Positions 31,150 through 44,131 of a stretch of DNA of 64,000 nucleotides are shown piece after piece. Positions within the stretch are counted from its first letter, which is position 1; each line of letters starts with the position of its first letter. The position numbers were made by a program, and so were the translations under genes. The stretch covers positions 13,678,001-13,742,000 of the forward strand of contig NC_080557.1 in NCBI RefSeq assembly GCF_030253575.1. The letters run 5' to 3'. The notes under the pieces are model-generated. The model was not told the DNA's origin. It made no database searches and was given only the letters and a program-made list of their open reading frames with translations. The DNA is from Rhododendron vialii (lineage: Eukaryota; Streptophyta; Magnoliopsida; Ericales; Ericaceae).

Positions 31150-34100
31150 ACTACGGACTTCCTATTGAATCACTTCGTCACACAAGTGAAGAAGAGTGCC
31201 TCTTCCACTATCGAGCTGGCTTTCATACATGGATCGCATGATCAAGTTCTGCTATGCAGTAAAGTTTTGCTGAAACCTGAAAGTAGTTGAGAAAACTTGG
31301 GCATGTTCGTAACTCATTTCAAGGCAGACTTAAAAATCAAGAAACAGCCAATTTTTGTAAAATTTCTAATCAAAACTGGTAAGCATATTGACCAAGTGAA
31401 ATATATATCGTAAAGCACCAGGGATTGAAGAAAGAAATACACTTAACGAGAGGTATGCCTTTGCACAAAAGCCAATTACAGCAGAGAGGATTGGAGCTAG
31501 AACTTTTATATTAGGTTTAGACTTATTAAGAGAGCCAACAACAGTGACCTGTAAAAAAAAGACATGGTGGATATCAGGGTGATGATTGAAAACCAAACTA
31601 CAGTTAAATCATAGAAATTCCTGGATATAACTTAACTGACGAGACCAATGATGGCAGAGACAAGGAACTTCACCCAATCCATTGGAGATAAACTCAGATT
31701 TTTCTTTTCAGGCTGCATAAGGAGACAGTATAAACAACACGTCTTAGCATAATATAGGCAAGAGAGAGGGAGAGAGAACAAAACTACTTTGGAAAAGGAG
31801 GCTAGAGAAGTTTGAACTCACAGAGGGAAGCAAATGAACTAACAAGAACTATGTCCATATCAGCCATTGGAATCTTTTTGAAATGCCTCACATATATTCC
31901 TCTATCCAATTCTTTTTTGGATTTGGCCCGCCTGCAGAGTTGTTGGTATGTTTAACGTCAATGAACTGTTTTCCAATATCTTTGGCACATTAGGATTAGC
32001 AAACATGGATTAGAAACAATCAAGGTCATTTGTGTGTAGTTAAGAAACAGTTATAAAACATGCAAGGTAGCATAAGTAAAATTGCTCTCTAATGCAATTA
32101 ATCTACCCTCAAAATGTCATCAGGTTCCTTCATTGAAGAAGCCAACTCTACCAGCACAAAGAAACTAAGAAACTCGGAAAGAGGAATGCTTGAACTATTT
32201 TGAGACAATATTCTGTGCAAATATGATGGTCCTAATCAATCTCAAAATAAGTATGATGGTCCTAAACAATACCTAGTATCATACTTCAATACCTAGAATC
32301 ATACTTCAATACCTAGAATCATACTTCAAGATATAAGAGGAAACATCATCTACCTGTAAACAAAAATGATTCTTTCAAACGTTGGTTCTTGGATAGTGAT
32401 CTTGCTCTAATGCTATGGGCAACCAACAAGAATGTTAAAAACTGGTACTAGCAGTGACCGATTCTAGGCAGCCAACTTAAATAAAATGAAGACCCATGGA
32501 AGGTTTCAACACCCAACTGTCAAGTATTTCAACAATATCTTGAAAAAAGAGATAACCTGAGTTTCATGTTTTCTATATGGATACGTTCAACAAATAGGTC
32601 ATCTTGCTCTATGTCAGTGATAATTTCATCGAGTTCCTGTGCATCTTTCCCAGATTGAGCATACGACTTTCTTTATAAAAGACGTCAGAGCCTGAAAAGG
32701 AAAAGAAAGCCATGCACTTGTGAATTAGTTTTGAAGCTTGGATGTACTCACATCATGAATCAAACTTGCTAATCTGGCAACTTAGCCAATCCAGGAACAT
32801 AACTGGCATTCCTTTAGACAAAGCTATACTATCCGTACTGCTAACCATTAAGAAAACATAATGGAAATTTTTGAAGGTTATTACGGTTCCTGATAACCAT
32901 TAAGAAAACATAATGGAAATTTCCGAAGGTTATTACCATGAAAAAGGTGACATTTCATGGGTTTTAGTTGTTCTAGCCAATAGTGATTCATGTAATTAAT
33001 GAGGACCTTAAAGTCTTCACTCCAACAATTTCCTAAAGAATGAAATTGGCTGATATTCTGATGATACTTGGTATAGATATCATTATGGGAGAAGTTGATC
33101 ATTGAAATGATTATTAGTACAACAAAAGTACAAGCTATCACAAAATCATGAACCGCAGACAATTTATTGCTTACCCTGTCATCTTCAAAAAGCATCTCCA
33201 TAAACATGCAAGGATTGTATTTATTTTCTGTTTGAAAAAGAAGCCGGTTGTATGATGAAGTCCAAAGCCCCTTCTGAAGATTACGTACTGCAAGTAAATG
33301 CGGATCTAAATTAGGTTTGCAATAGAATGCATGACGGAACAATGAACATAATCTTAAGAATTCTTGTGTCATTGTATATTCAATAGAAATTTATCTACTA
33401 GACATTTGTTGTTGAATCATTAATGGCTCAAAACAACATTTATAGGCCATGTTCATAGCTCTACTCAACTTTATAAAGTTTTTCCCAGCTACTACTTTAG
33501 TTTGAAATCACAAAATGTCGAATGCATGTAATGGTTGAACCTAAAAATATTCCCCCTGAAATCTGTGTCATATCACGTGGAAACTAGAGACAGGATGATT
33601 CATCTTGCAAACTCCAGATATGTGGTAAGCGACATGTACATCAAATAGTAGAAGTAAACTACTTGATTCAAGATGCACAAAAGAACATGTAAGTAGTGAA
33701 TAAATAGACCCACAGTACAGACAGTAAACAAAGTATTCAATACAACGATGGCAGAAAAAGTGCCCACATTTCACATGCCACACCTGAATCAAGAGAGAAC
33801 AACAGATTTCAATGGTATATTTAGAAAGTAACTAGCATAACTCAACTACCAATCAACCTGCAATCTTCTAAGATTTAAAGCACTACCTTATCAGCAAAGA
33901 CTGGAAGATTTTCATGAGGATGCTTCATAAAATACTTCTGCAAAAGCTTTTTGTCAATCTACATTCAGAAAAGACAAAATGTTGGATCAGCATATGTGAA
34001 AAGCATTCTAAATCCGAAGCAATATGAAAAAAATCTCTTCACGTCCCATGCGTGTCAATACAGGCATGCTACACTGAGAAGTGTATACCTAGATAAATCT

Positions 34101-34283
34101 ACTCTGCTACATACCTTAGATTCACCAACTTTGATAGGAAGAGTAAGCAGCTATTGGGCAGCAGCTGCAAGATTATACCTTAGATTCACCAACTTTGATA
34201 GGAAGAGTAAGCAGCTATTGGGCAGCAGCTGCAAGATTAATTTCTTCGCCAGTTGTCATCTTGAAATTGCACTTGTCCATTTT
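31150..34283 (-). pseudogene. DUF3754 (TMEM143-like) protein pseudogene
   Basis: Exons on the minus strand match the plant DUF3754 family, whose proteins have two membrane segments near the C-terminus. Recognised in order: 34283-34179 (DKCNFKMTTGEEINLAAAAQ), 33958-33887 (IDKKLLQKYF, HENLPVFADK), 32691-32557 (QDDLFVERIHIENMKL), ~32412-32354 (ITIQEPTFERIIFVYR), 31931-31844 (GIYVRHFKKIPMADMDIVL), 31712-31641 (SPMDWVKFLVSAIIGLV), 31548-31448 (VVGSLN, ILSAVIGFCAKAY) and ~31250-31150 (SQLDSGRGTLLHLCDEVIQ). Most introns have GT and AG borders. A coding-like exon at ~33366-33175 (LQKGLWTSSYNRLLF) and a decayed one near 33780 sit between these; their membership is uncertain. In-frame TAG codons occur at 34217-34215 and 31164-31162, and the N-terminus is missing. 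Function of the family is poorly known. Confidence 0.85.
34111..34238. repeat. 64-bp perfect tandem duplication within an exon
   Basis: 34111-34174 and 34175-34238 are identical 64-bp copies. The unit covers the end of the first recognised DUF3754 exon together with its GT donor, so exon end and splice site are present twice. 64 is not a multiple of three, so reading through both copies would shift frame. Confidence 0.92.
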
Positions 34284-35222
34284 CTACATGAAAGAAGCCA
34301 TGAAAAAATGAGAACCTCATAAACCAAGATAATTGTCTCAAAAAAGTACAGAACCTAATAAACCAAGATAATTGTCCCTCGATAATGTTTATCTGGAAAA
34401 TCCCTGTCTGCTTAATCCAAAATGCGCTGCATCTATTTGCAGTCCAAAACTTTGCAAAAGCGGATTGGAGCATTAGACTGTATCCACTTCAGGGTTAAAT
34501 CACTCTGATTTGTTCTGTTACAACACAAGAACATCTGCTACTATCGGGCATGATTGTTGCAGCTACCAATGCTCCTACCAGACATAAGTTTATTCCTCAG
34601 TAGTTAATGATGCCAATTTCACACTTGTTTTTAATGTCCTAACGAAGAGAAAGAGATTGAGTATGCTCAATGTAAATTGCCCTCCAGCCAAGATGAGACA
34701 TTGAATAGCGATCTATTTGCAATGATGCGGAAATCAAACAGTACTAAACACCCCCACTCTACAATAGCTCAACCTCCAAAATAACCAGCTTTCTGCAAGT
34801 GTTGGTCAAAATCCAGAAACTTCTCCTAGGACTGACAAATTCAGAATCGCAGGAAAGTGACATACCATGGCATCAGCATGCACAATAAGAAAACCACATG
34901 TTGACCTACCATATACCATTTTGACAAGACTAATGGTTGGGTTGTACAAGCCAATTACTTAATTCCGTTATGGCTTGCATGAGCCGACACATTGTTTCAG
35001 CTGTCATCGCGGCAACACAAGTCAGGGAAAACCAAGTACTAGTGAATTCTAGTCCATCAGGCAATGCTGCTTTCCAAGTCCCTTGCCCAGGCCAACAAAT
35101 TTCTTTGAGCAGAATATAGGGCTGCTTTCAGCATAAATCAATGATAAAGATGCACTCTAGAATGCCAGAGTATAGCAATTGCCACTACAGGCATTGGCCC
35201 AAAATTCTGTTTCCACAACATA
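34284..35222. other. Spacer between two pseudogenes
   Basis: The 940 bases between the TEBICHI stop and the first DUF3754 exon show no exon, transposon terminus or promoter that I can support. Confidence 0.4.
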
Positions 35223-38200
35223 TCAACCAGTATATTTATCTGAAAAGCTCACACCCCCTAAGAATTTGGGACCGTAACTTCCTTGTTCATTTTGTTCAGC
35301 CAGGAAAGGCTCCAAAGGTCCCCATGTTCTCCCAACCTTCATTTTGACCCGCAAAGGAACTGGAAGACAAAGTAAGATAATTTAAAGAAATAAGGCTACA
35401 AAAGAGACAAGCATGATAGGGATGCCCAAAAATGGTATAGAATATTAGCATTCCCTAACATCCAAAAGATCCCAAACAATCACTGGGGAAAATGAACTCG
35501 CAACAAGGAGAAGACAGCAAGAAATACATAAGTCGATTTAAGAACTCATACCGGGAAGCAACGCAGCTCTCTCCATGCTCATTTGAAGCAACCACCCAGC
35601 ATCCTTTATGACGGAAGGATCTGCTTCCGGTACTAATTCATCATGTACCTGGAAAGCAAACGTGAACATCATCTGTTACATTTATGCCAGAAAAAGGTCC
35701 CCTCTCAACCTTCGGGTGACTGGAATAGAATAGAATCAGTATGGACCGGGCAAGTGCTTAAAATAAGAAGCATAAATGACAAAGACAGACGATATAGCAT
35801 TTCTTTCCAATTAGAGGAACATGTTTGAGTAAGTTATATTAGAGTAGTTATCCAGGGTGAGGGATCAATGAGCTTGACAAAAAGGCTAAGTTGCCTCATT
35901 TCTATGAGAAGTCCAGAAAGCCAATGGCTCCTATTATGGCTGAATCAATCTAAGACGCCACCCTAATTCACTCAAAAACCATGCATCACTGCCAGATAGT
36001 ATGATGGCTAGCCCTCCAAAACAACCACAGATTTATCCATGTAGCATACATAGCAAAATGCCCTATCCAGAGCTGTATCCGGTTTCTCCACACTGCTGCT
36101 ACTTCTAGGCCCCCCGTGAATTTCTGAAGATTGGGGAAAGGGGAGTGGAAGCCACTGTTATGAAGAACTACAATTGATCTTTAGCATACAACAAAACTTC
36201 GCAAATATATTAAGACTAAGAAAAGCAGGCATGAATGGTGTGCCAATTCCATGATACCCACAGCTCACCCTACATATATTTGAATGAGAAGTCAACAGAA
36301 CATGGGAAATACTTCATAACTTTTAGAACTCATTGCATACTATAGAAGCACCCTGTCCCGGGCAAGATTCTTCTTGTCAATGCTGTGCTATTTAGCAGTC
36401 CATTTTAGGAAAAACAGACAGCGAGGAATACTTCCTCAAATAAACAAATAAATAACTTGAAGCGCTCAAAAAGTTACCTGCAAAAGGATTCTGCAGTGGC
36501 CCCTAAGCATGTGAAATTTTGCTGCAACTGTTGCCGGATCGGAATCGTCGACTTCTCCAACAATCAGAGAACGTATATTGATCATTGCAATTTTGATGAT
36601 GTCAGCAGCAGATCCCTGGAAAGAAGCAATCGCATACTTAACTTTTTCTTCTCCCACTTTAAAAACAAAATCCTCCACCCCAGTCCTCCACATCCCCCGT
36701 CCATGCATAAACAATAACAAAAAACACTACCAGACAAATAGAATTGACAGCTTGTCTCTGAGCTTTAGACCTTTCTTTACTGTTTCCAAGTTTAATTTTT
36801 GCTAGGAAACGACTTCTTCCTTTAAGAGTCTTCACATATCTGCAGAAGCACAAGATAGATATATAATAGATCATTTGGCCAATAAACAAGCAAATGATTC
36901 CAAAATTACAAGATGCATAGGAGAAAGATGACGGATATATATCAAGACAAAAACAAGATAAATTCTCATGAAGTTTTTATGGAGAAAAGAACTGAAAGAA
37001 CGTAGCATACAGAACAGAAAAATGCCAAGCATGACCTTGAAAAAAGAGATGTATCAACAACTGACAAAACAGAACTGGTATTTGCAAGGGCCAATTCAAA
37101 ATTTCTTAAGCTCACACTCAGAATGCTCCTATAATTTTTGCATTATATTTGCAGAAAAACTTGGACAACAAATGAATAGAAACCAGCAAAATATTAACTT
37201 AACCCTTTTTGACAACACGATGTGACAGCTTCCTGATCCAAGAAGCAACACCAGGAAAACACCATTTAAAATTCTGAATTTTCTCAGTAGCATCATCTAA
37301 ACTGCAATTCAGTTGTTCAGAAAGGGAATTAGGACCCATTCTATACAGGATGCCGCAAACTAATCTTTTCGTTTGATCTCATTCTTGGGAGGTAACAATA
37401 GATTCCTCTTTCTCAGTCCATTTCGCTGCTATCATGGTGAAGATATCACCATGGCTTTTACTGAGAAGTTTGATTAGGGCAGTGTCTTTGGAAAAGTGAG
37501 CCATTAGTCTCAGTTCTATTTGAGAATAATCTGCGGCTAATAGCAACCAATTATCCTGCAAAAACATTTGAGGAAGCTAAATGAACCACAAGGCAATTGC
37601 TGAGGCTTAAATACATATGTATTAGTACCGTATATTGTAGCTTCAACTCACAATTGGAGAATCACGTTACCTCAGTAGGGACAAAAAAGTCACAAGCATT
37701 TATACAATAACGATCTACATTTGAATCATCTCCATCTTTGTCATTTCCGAATTCAACCATGTGCTCCACACACTGATACATAATTCATTACACTAGATAT
37801 TAGTTTCTACTAGCACAAGAAGAAAAATGAAGGGGATAAAGAACAAAACCTGAAGATTAGATTCCTCCATTGAAAGTCGTCCAGTTGCTGTTGATGTTTG
37901 GGGCCAATGGCCATGAAGCGTGTATTTCTGTGTCCTAATTGAAAGCCTAGCGAGCGAACAAATTGATCCCAAGGTACAGTTTAGTAGATTTGCCAAAGAT
38001 CGGTGCTCTTTTATGACCAGAATACTGGGATGCTCATGCCTGAAACCAAAACAAATTCTTTTTGGTACAAGAATGTATAAAGGGGGCGAAAGGGAAATAG
38101 GCACCAAGTGCAATGAAATATCAAGCTGCACACTGATATCAATTACTTTCAAAGCAATATGGAATGTCCAAGCTCCAGAATTACATAAATATTTACACTA

Positions 38201-40629
38201 AATATTGAACACAAAGGGGGTTTTCAGCTATGATCTCAGCAGTACAATAAAGCACACAAATTTGTAAATATAACATTTTCAAATTGTCATGAACCATCCT
38301 AAGCTATTGATTTCACAAATTCCAAAGTTACAGCAGATCCAAACAAATTTTAGCAAAATATATGCACAGACATTCTTTTGAAGACCCAACAGGAGCATTC
38401 TAGAGAAATATTTTCCAAGAAATAGCACATCCTGTATTACTATCTATTTTCTTTGAGTTCACAAAAAACCTGCTGAAATTATGTAAATCCATTCTGCAAG
38501 AGAAAAATATGCACAAGGTCCTTCGCCAGTTCACTTCACAGGATTTACCCTTCGAGACAAAGAGCAGAATAAATAAATGGTTTTCCGCAATACCTCAACA
38601 AGTCCAAACAGTGCTTGTCGGTGCTTGGGTGTTGTTTTGCTCTATTGGACCCTTCAGGTATGGGCAGCATCAAGCGCCCATAAAGGACATTTGCAATATC
38701 TGGCGCCAAAATACAAAGAAAACATCATACCAGCCAGTCTGTCAGCTTCCTTCTCAAGATACCTTAGTTTTCTCCCTAACACTGAACGCGCCTGAAGGCA
38801 TCCCTCCATGTCAACACCGATTCCCCACACCTCCATGTCCGCAAGAATGTTCACCTGAATAAACATGTACACAATTCACATTCATAACACACTTACATTA
38901 ATTCTTTAAAGCATAAAGGAAATGACAAGAATAATTACACAACTCCATAGGCTCATACATGATGCCGCACTTTCAAGAATGAAATAAGTTTGAAAGATTT
39001 AAAAGAAAATTGCCTGGACTTAATTTTAACTCAGAGATGGGTTTTCTCTAGCATTCCACTCAAAATATTGCAGGCCTTCAGTGATGCAAAAACCGAACAC
39101 AATAGGAAGAAAATATGTCTTCTAAATTTCGAATGAAGATCAGTGAAAAAAATGAAACATATCAGAAAGTTCGATGTCATTTAATTGATAAGAGGGATAT
39201 CATTAGTTTCCGACAACAAGAAAGCATTCTCTAGAGCATATCCTCTAGAGATATACAGTGATGCCACTGGTCCATAGAATCCATACACATACGTTTCACT
39301 CAAGATACTTCAGTTCGACCATCTATTCTTTGCTCAAAGTTTAATGGAAAACCTCAAATAAAGGTGTACAAGAACAAGATACATTATTTAGAGCAAGTGA
39401 CCTGAGAATTCTCACCAGTGGGATCTCAATGCTAAGAAGGGCTTCAACTAGTTCTTCAGAAATTAGCAATTTCCAGAGAACAGAATATAAGGCTCGGGTT
39501 TGCGCAACTCTGCGGCAGCAACCATTATACGCAGCTACGCGCATCTGATTTTTCTATCCACCACTCCGACTAGCAGCCGCTGCAGCCTCACTGGATAACC
39601 TTTTCTTAACTTCCTGTGTTAGCAGTTTCAACTTCATCAACCAACCCAAATCATGACAAGTTTTTAAATGCTTCGTCAGAAATGGTCATGTTTTGGTTGC
39701 GTCTCAAAGATGCAACATTATCCAAACGGAATTTCCCTTGACCTAAGACAATTACGTCGACCAAAAGCAATATCGTAGTTGATAAATAACACAACTCACC
39801 TTTTCCAGATTGGGGTTGGAGCTTCTCTCCTCGTCAGGCCACAGGACCCATGCTACAATGCACATGTTGAGTCCATCCTGTACGAAAACCAGGGACAACA
39901 CATAGTATGAGCTGTCAACAAGTTCAAGACCCAAAGTTTTCACAGCAAGATTCAGGCTACCTAATCTCAGAATGGAAACAGCAGGAACTTTAAACACCTG
40001 AATCTGAACTTTTAAGCTCCCAGTAAACTTTTTCACATCTTTTCTCCCCATGATCGTTACAATCCTATTCCATCTTTGCATTGCAAGTTCAAACCGATGC
40101 TTTGGTGCCAAAACATCATCACCATCACCAGAAATAGTCATGGGCAAGGTATCATTCCTTCTCTTAAACCAAAATAGATCCTTAGAAAGATTGACATAGT
40201 GCACTGGAGAATTTTCCCAACGGGTTGCTATGCCGTGTATTTCAAAAGGGATACTGGAATTCCCCTTCGGTCTTTTGCTAAAGTGAACATCAAAATAGAA
40301 TTCTTGGGCTGTATCCCAAAGATCAAGAAAGGAATCAAATCCACCAGAAGTATTGACAGCACTTACAGGACCTTTGTCAGAAGCATTTTCCTTACTAACA
40401 AAACATGCAATTTCTGCGTCATGTCGCTCCTGCTCAACACGTTCATGATATTCGCCAAATGTCCTGTTTTCATTACCAGTTATAAGTAAAGGACCAGAGG
40501 AGGAGGTGACTGCATTACCAATATGGTTGACAGTAGTATTTTTCTCATCTAGAATAACAGGCCCTTCTACAGCTGCAGGATTTTCGGCACTGAAGTTAGT
40601 CTGCATGGTAGCAGCTGATTTTGCTTCAT
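35223..40629 (-). pseudogene. TEB: TEBICHI (DNA polymerase theta) polymerase-domain pseudogene
   Basis: Ten exons on the minus strand encode the C-terminal family-A polymerase part: 40629-39800, 39613-39416, 38854-38594, 38039-37850, 37772-37671, 37555-37204, 36839-36731, 36615-36478, 35648-35552 and 35359-35223, most with GT..AG introns. Motif A is [16 protein letters not shown] in exon 6 and motif C VHDEL in exon 9; [20 protein letters not shown] and [11 protein letters not shown] are typical of the theta branch, whereas plant organellar polymerases have DYSQLELR. TEBICHI joins broken DNA ends by microhomology. Four lesions are visible: TAG at 39556-39554 (SRSGG*KNQ), a +1 shift near 38705, TGA at 37381-37379 replacing the Arg of SQERDQTKR, and a shift near 37238. 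The helicase half is absent upstream, so this is a truncated duplicate. Confidence 0.9.
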
Positions 40630-41391
40630 CTGTTTAAACGTAGGGAAGCCCTTTGCATTCCAATTGCTTTGGTTCCTTCCTACCATTTGTTCCCTCTATC
40701 TGCCTATCTTTAGTATTATCTAATCTTTTTGGGACCAAGAAATATAATTTGATGAACTCATTTGTTCCAGCCATAGCTCTAATTCGTGAGGTTGCCTATA
40801 ATAAAGTCAAAGTTACAGCTGCTTACATGACTAAAGACTAAAACTCACTCAGTCAACATATTCTAAGTTAGATTCTTTCAGTTAAAACAAGTAGCTGTAA
40901 ACAGAGAGGATACAAATGCAGACAAGAAATCATAACATTCGGTCGGGTAGTACATGCATATACTATAGAGAATAAACTGAGATACTTAATAATTCAGTCA
41001 TATCTAAGGAGAACGCCTTAAGTACCAACAAGTAGGAAAACTATAATAACGATAGGATGATCAAGAAGTCTAAGGAGAATGCCTTTTAACTCATAGGTGC
41101 TGCTTTCCAATACATTGACTGAAATTCAAGAAGTTTTGTGGCTGAAAACTGAAGTAATATTCTCTCATCAGTTTCCCCAACGAACATCATCATGAACAAA
41201 GCTTACTTAATCTAGTAGAGTACAGGGGGCTAATTTTTGTCCTCCTCAATCTGTTCTCAAAACTATTACAGTGCTACAAAACTACTATAGTGCAACAAAA
41301 CTAAGCCCTTCTCTCAAAATATCTTATATCTCAAGCCGTACAAAACATCACAAAACAGGCAATGAACAAGTGTTGATCAAATTACCTAAGT
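40630..41391. other. No feature recognised
   Basis: AT-rich DNA upstream of the truncated TEBICHI copy. No helicase exons, LTR ends or inverted repeats were found here. Confidence 0.4.
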
Positions 41392-41733
41392 TCACAAAAT
41401 AGCTTGCAAATCTGGCTTGGTAGAACCCTTCTCTTTCACCTCAATAGAGGCCGCGACCGACTCCACCAGTAACTCATCCCAATTATTCCTACTCCCCTTC
41501 CCCGACCCCACAAGTTCCTCCGAAACATTTGAAATCCTGGCAGCTATGCTCGCCACCTTCTTCTTAGTAGCCGAATCCAACCCGACCTGTGAAACCCTAA
41601 TCCCGCCCGATAACCTCCTCCCGGCGAAATCGACAGCTTCCTCGTGCTTGGCAACGGCTCTCTCCCTCCTGCAGTGGGCGACGGCTGCCGGTACCTCAAC
41701 GGCACCATTATCGCCGCCTCCCTCAAAGTCCAT
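41392..41733 (-). CDS. Unidentified exon-like open frame
   Basis: A 113-codon minus-strand frame starting [15 protein letters not shown] with a hydrophilic C-terminal half ([37 protein letters not shown]). The surrounding ~450 bp (41400-41850) are clearly richer in G+C than neighbouring DNA, as plant first exons often are. Overlapping plus-strand frames (41417-41749, 41644-41838) are also open, so the strand is not secure. I do not recognise the protein. It could be a first exon whose partners are lost, or a fragment. Confidence 0.3.
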   Translation of the reverse strand: MDFEGGGDNGAVEVPAAVAHCRRERAVAKHEEAVDFAGRRLSGGIRVSQVGLDSATKKKVASIAARISNVSEELVGSGKGSRNNWDELLVESVAASIEVKEKGSTKPDLQAIL

Positions 41734-41849
41734 AGGTTCTCTTCCTTAGCCAAAACGAGGATCGCAACCATGCACTTGGACGGCACTGGCGACGACGAGC
41801 GCTTAAGTTTTCCGGCCCCCAGCAATGGATCTCGCTAAACAGCCGCCGA

Positions 41850-42720
41850 GCACGAGGAAACTAATCTATGAAAATAAAATCCACAACATATTTCCCTAAC
41901 ACTACCTGTAATCCATATACTAATTACCCAAGAAATAAAGCTGGAAAAGAACATCCAAGCCCGATGAGTAAATAACGTCAACCTTGAGTAATGACGAGAA
42001 TAGTCATTCGGGCTTCAAAGGGCCTTAGTCCAGAACTGCAAAGGGGCTAAAGTTTTTGCTCTCTCTGTTTGCATCAACCTGAAATAGAAAAGAAACCAAA
42101 AAAAGAATGAAACGGAAATTTTCCTCAACGAAAAACAAAAACAGAAACACATAATAAGCAAAAACGTGATACATCGTTGCGTGACAGCCGATAGGTTAAT
42201 GCCGCATGAACATAACGTTAAAAACAGTAATTAAAAAAAAAAATGAAGATGAAGATGAAGAACAAGAAGCAGCCCTATATAAATTAATATACACGCACCT
42301 AAGTTGTAGTGAAAACATGAGTAATCGACACATATGAGAAACTAAAAACTAAAACTATGGACATGTTTTGTATGAGAAATCAATGAAAGTAGATGCACTC
42401 ATCGCTCGAAGCAATTCCATCAGATACAGACAAAACAAAATTCGAAGAATCTAGAGAGGGGAAGAGAGGGAGAGAGAAAGAGAGAATGGCTTTGGTAGAG
42501 GAATCGCAGGAGAGGCGTCAAGAGAGAGAGAGGAGTGAGAACGTCGACATTGTAGAGAGAGAGAGTTTTGAAATTCGGAAAAGAAACGGCGTGACGTGAG
42601 AGCGTGAGGGAAGATTAGAGGATCCAGGAGTGTTTATCTACACACCGAACAAGAATTGGAGAGAGAGAGAGAGAGACGTTGCGATTAAGATACGAGAGAT
42701 CCCGTGGATCGTGTTGAAAT
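41850..42720. other. Repeat-derived and GA-rich region, possible minus-strand 5' leader
   Basis: 42160-42290 resembles the array repeat of 17340-17450 (ACATTGTTGCGTGACAG-type landmark and AAGAACAAGAAGC). 42450-42690 is GA-rich, i.e. CT-rich on the minus strand, as in plant 5' leaders. On the minus strand an ATG in good context (ACAATGTCG) at ~42551 opens a short Ser/Leu/Pro-rich frame. No homology recognised. Confidence 0.35.
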
Positions 42721-44117
42721 CCCAAATTAGTTGGAAGGTTTACGTTAGACTTGTCACTTAAGTAACTACTCCTAATAAGTGAGCGTCCATTTTAAATTGT
42801 CACCGACTCAAGTCTTGCTTGTTTCACCTAAGAGTTTTTTTTCCTTTTTTTAGCTTTTTTATTTGCAGATAAAAAAAAAAAGAGCTTTTTTATTTTTGTC
42901 TTCATTCAATTTTTCTTTGTATTCCTTTATTTTGAGTCAAACTCAAACTTTTGTATTCATTGGTTCGTCTCATCGAGAGTAATCAAAAAAGTAAGATTTT
43001 TATCTGAATATTTTGAAAATATATATTTTGACTCAAAACTTACATTTTGGGTAAAATCATAATTTTGGGTGGAAAAATTGACTCAAAACTCACATTTGGG
43101 AATTAAAAAAAATTGGGTAAAAGTTTTGGCTGTAAACTAGGAAATGCGAAAAAATTTAAATGAGGAAAAACCCAAAAAAAATAAGTGAAACACCCCTGTC
43201 ATGTGATTTATTTATATTCTTTTATACTATCGGATATCCGGGCCATCTTGCACACACCTTGATTAATTTTAGAGTCCTAAAGTTAACAGCCGAGCAAACC
43301 GTCCAATAGCTCTAAGGTTTGGAACATTTGGGCTCCATGAAATTCACCTCAAAACCCTTGGGATTGTCATTTACTTTTGTTCAAGATGAACAACACACAC
43401 CCCGGGTTCCTTTTCTATCAACTAGTTTCGTTCTTGTTCGATTCACAGGACAAAATATTTGTGTGGTTCTGCTACAAAATATTGAGCTCGCACGAAATTT
43501 GTTGTTTGTCCTGTGCATCGAACGGAAACGACGCTAGTTTACTTAAGCGTCAAGTAGTTGTAGATCCAAGTAGGATTTTCCTAACGTTAGAATAGTGTAT
43601 TTTCTAAAATTCTAATCTGCTTTTTATAAATGTAACTGTTTTGCCATTCAAAAAAACTGTAACCGTGAATTCCAAGGGTTAATTCTTCTTAATAACCTTT
43701 ATCTAAGTTTTTTTTTTCCTGTATTCAAAAAAAAATTCCCTCTTCTGATAGTTTTGTGTTGATTTTTCTATTTCTATGAATTATTGGCTCGTTTCAATAA
43801 GTGAATTCAAAAAAATAAAATAAAAAAGCACCCTCTAGTGGCCCTAACGTTTACTATGTTATCCTCCTCTGTGGAATTCAAACGTGCAATCTCATTGAAA
43901 ATAATGGCTTATTAATTTTCTCATCCAATAATCGATGTCATCAAATTTTCATGATACGTGCTATATATCCTAAACACTTTGCGGTAAACTCAGTACACAT
44001 TTGTAAATTTATCTTAATGTCTCGATAAATCTTATGATACGTTGTGAGTTACGCAAGAAATAGCAAAATTATATAGTTGAAGAGCAAAATTATGTATCAT
44101 CGAAGTTTCTTCCCACT
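42721..44117. other. AT-rich intergenic DNA with dispersed repeats
   Basis: 43400-43545 is repeated in diverged form at ~45960-46140 (CCTTTTCTATCAACTAG, ACAAAATATTTGT). 42940-43000 resembles sequences at ~2750 and ~3390. 43919-43960 resembles 55085-55130 (AATAATCGATGTCATCAAA). No gene. Confidence 0.5.
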
Positions 44118-44131
44118 ATAACTCAACTCTC

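Noticed and set aside
33568..33792. Cys/His-rich frame (WHVKCGHFFCHRCIEYFVYC) resembling a RING finger
   Set aside because: It lies where a DUF3754 exon is expected and part of it aligns better as a decayed form of that exon. The Cys/His spacing does not fit a RING.
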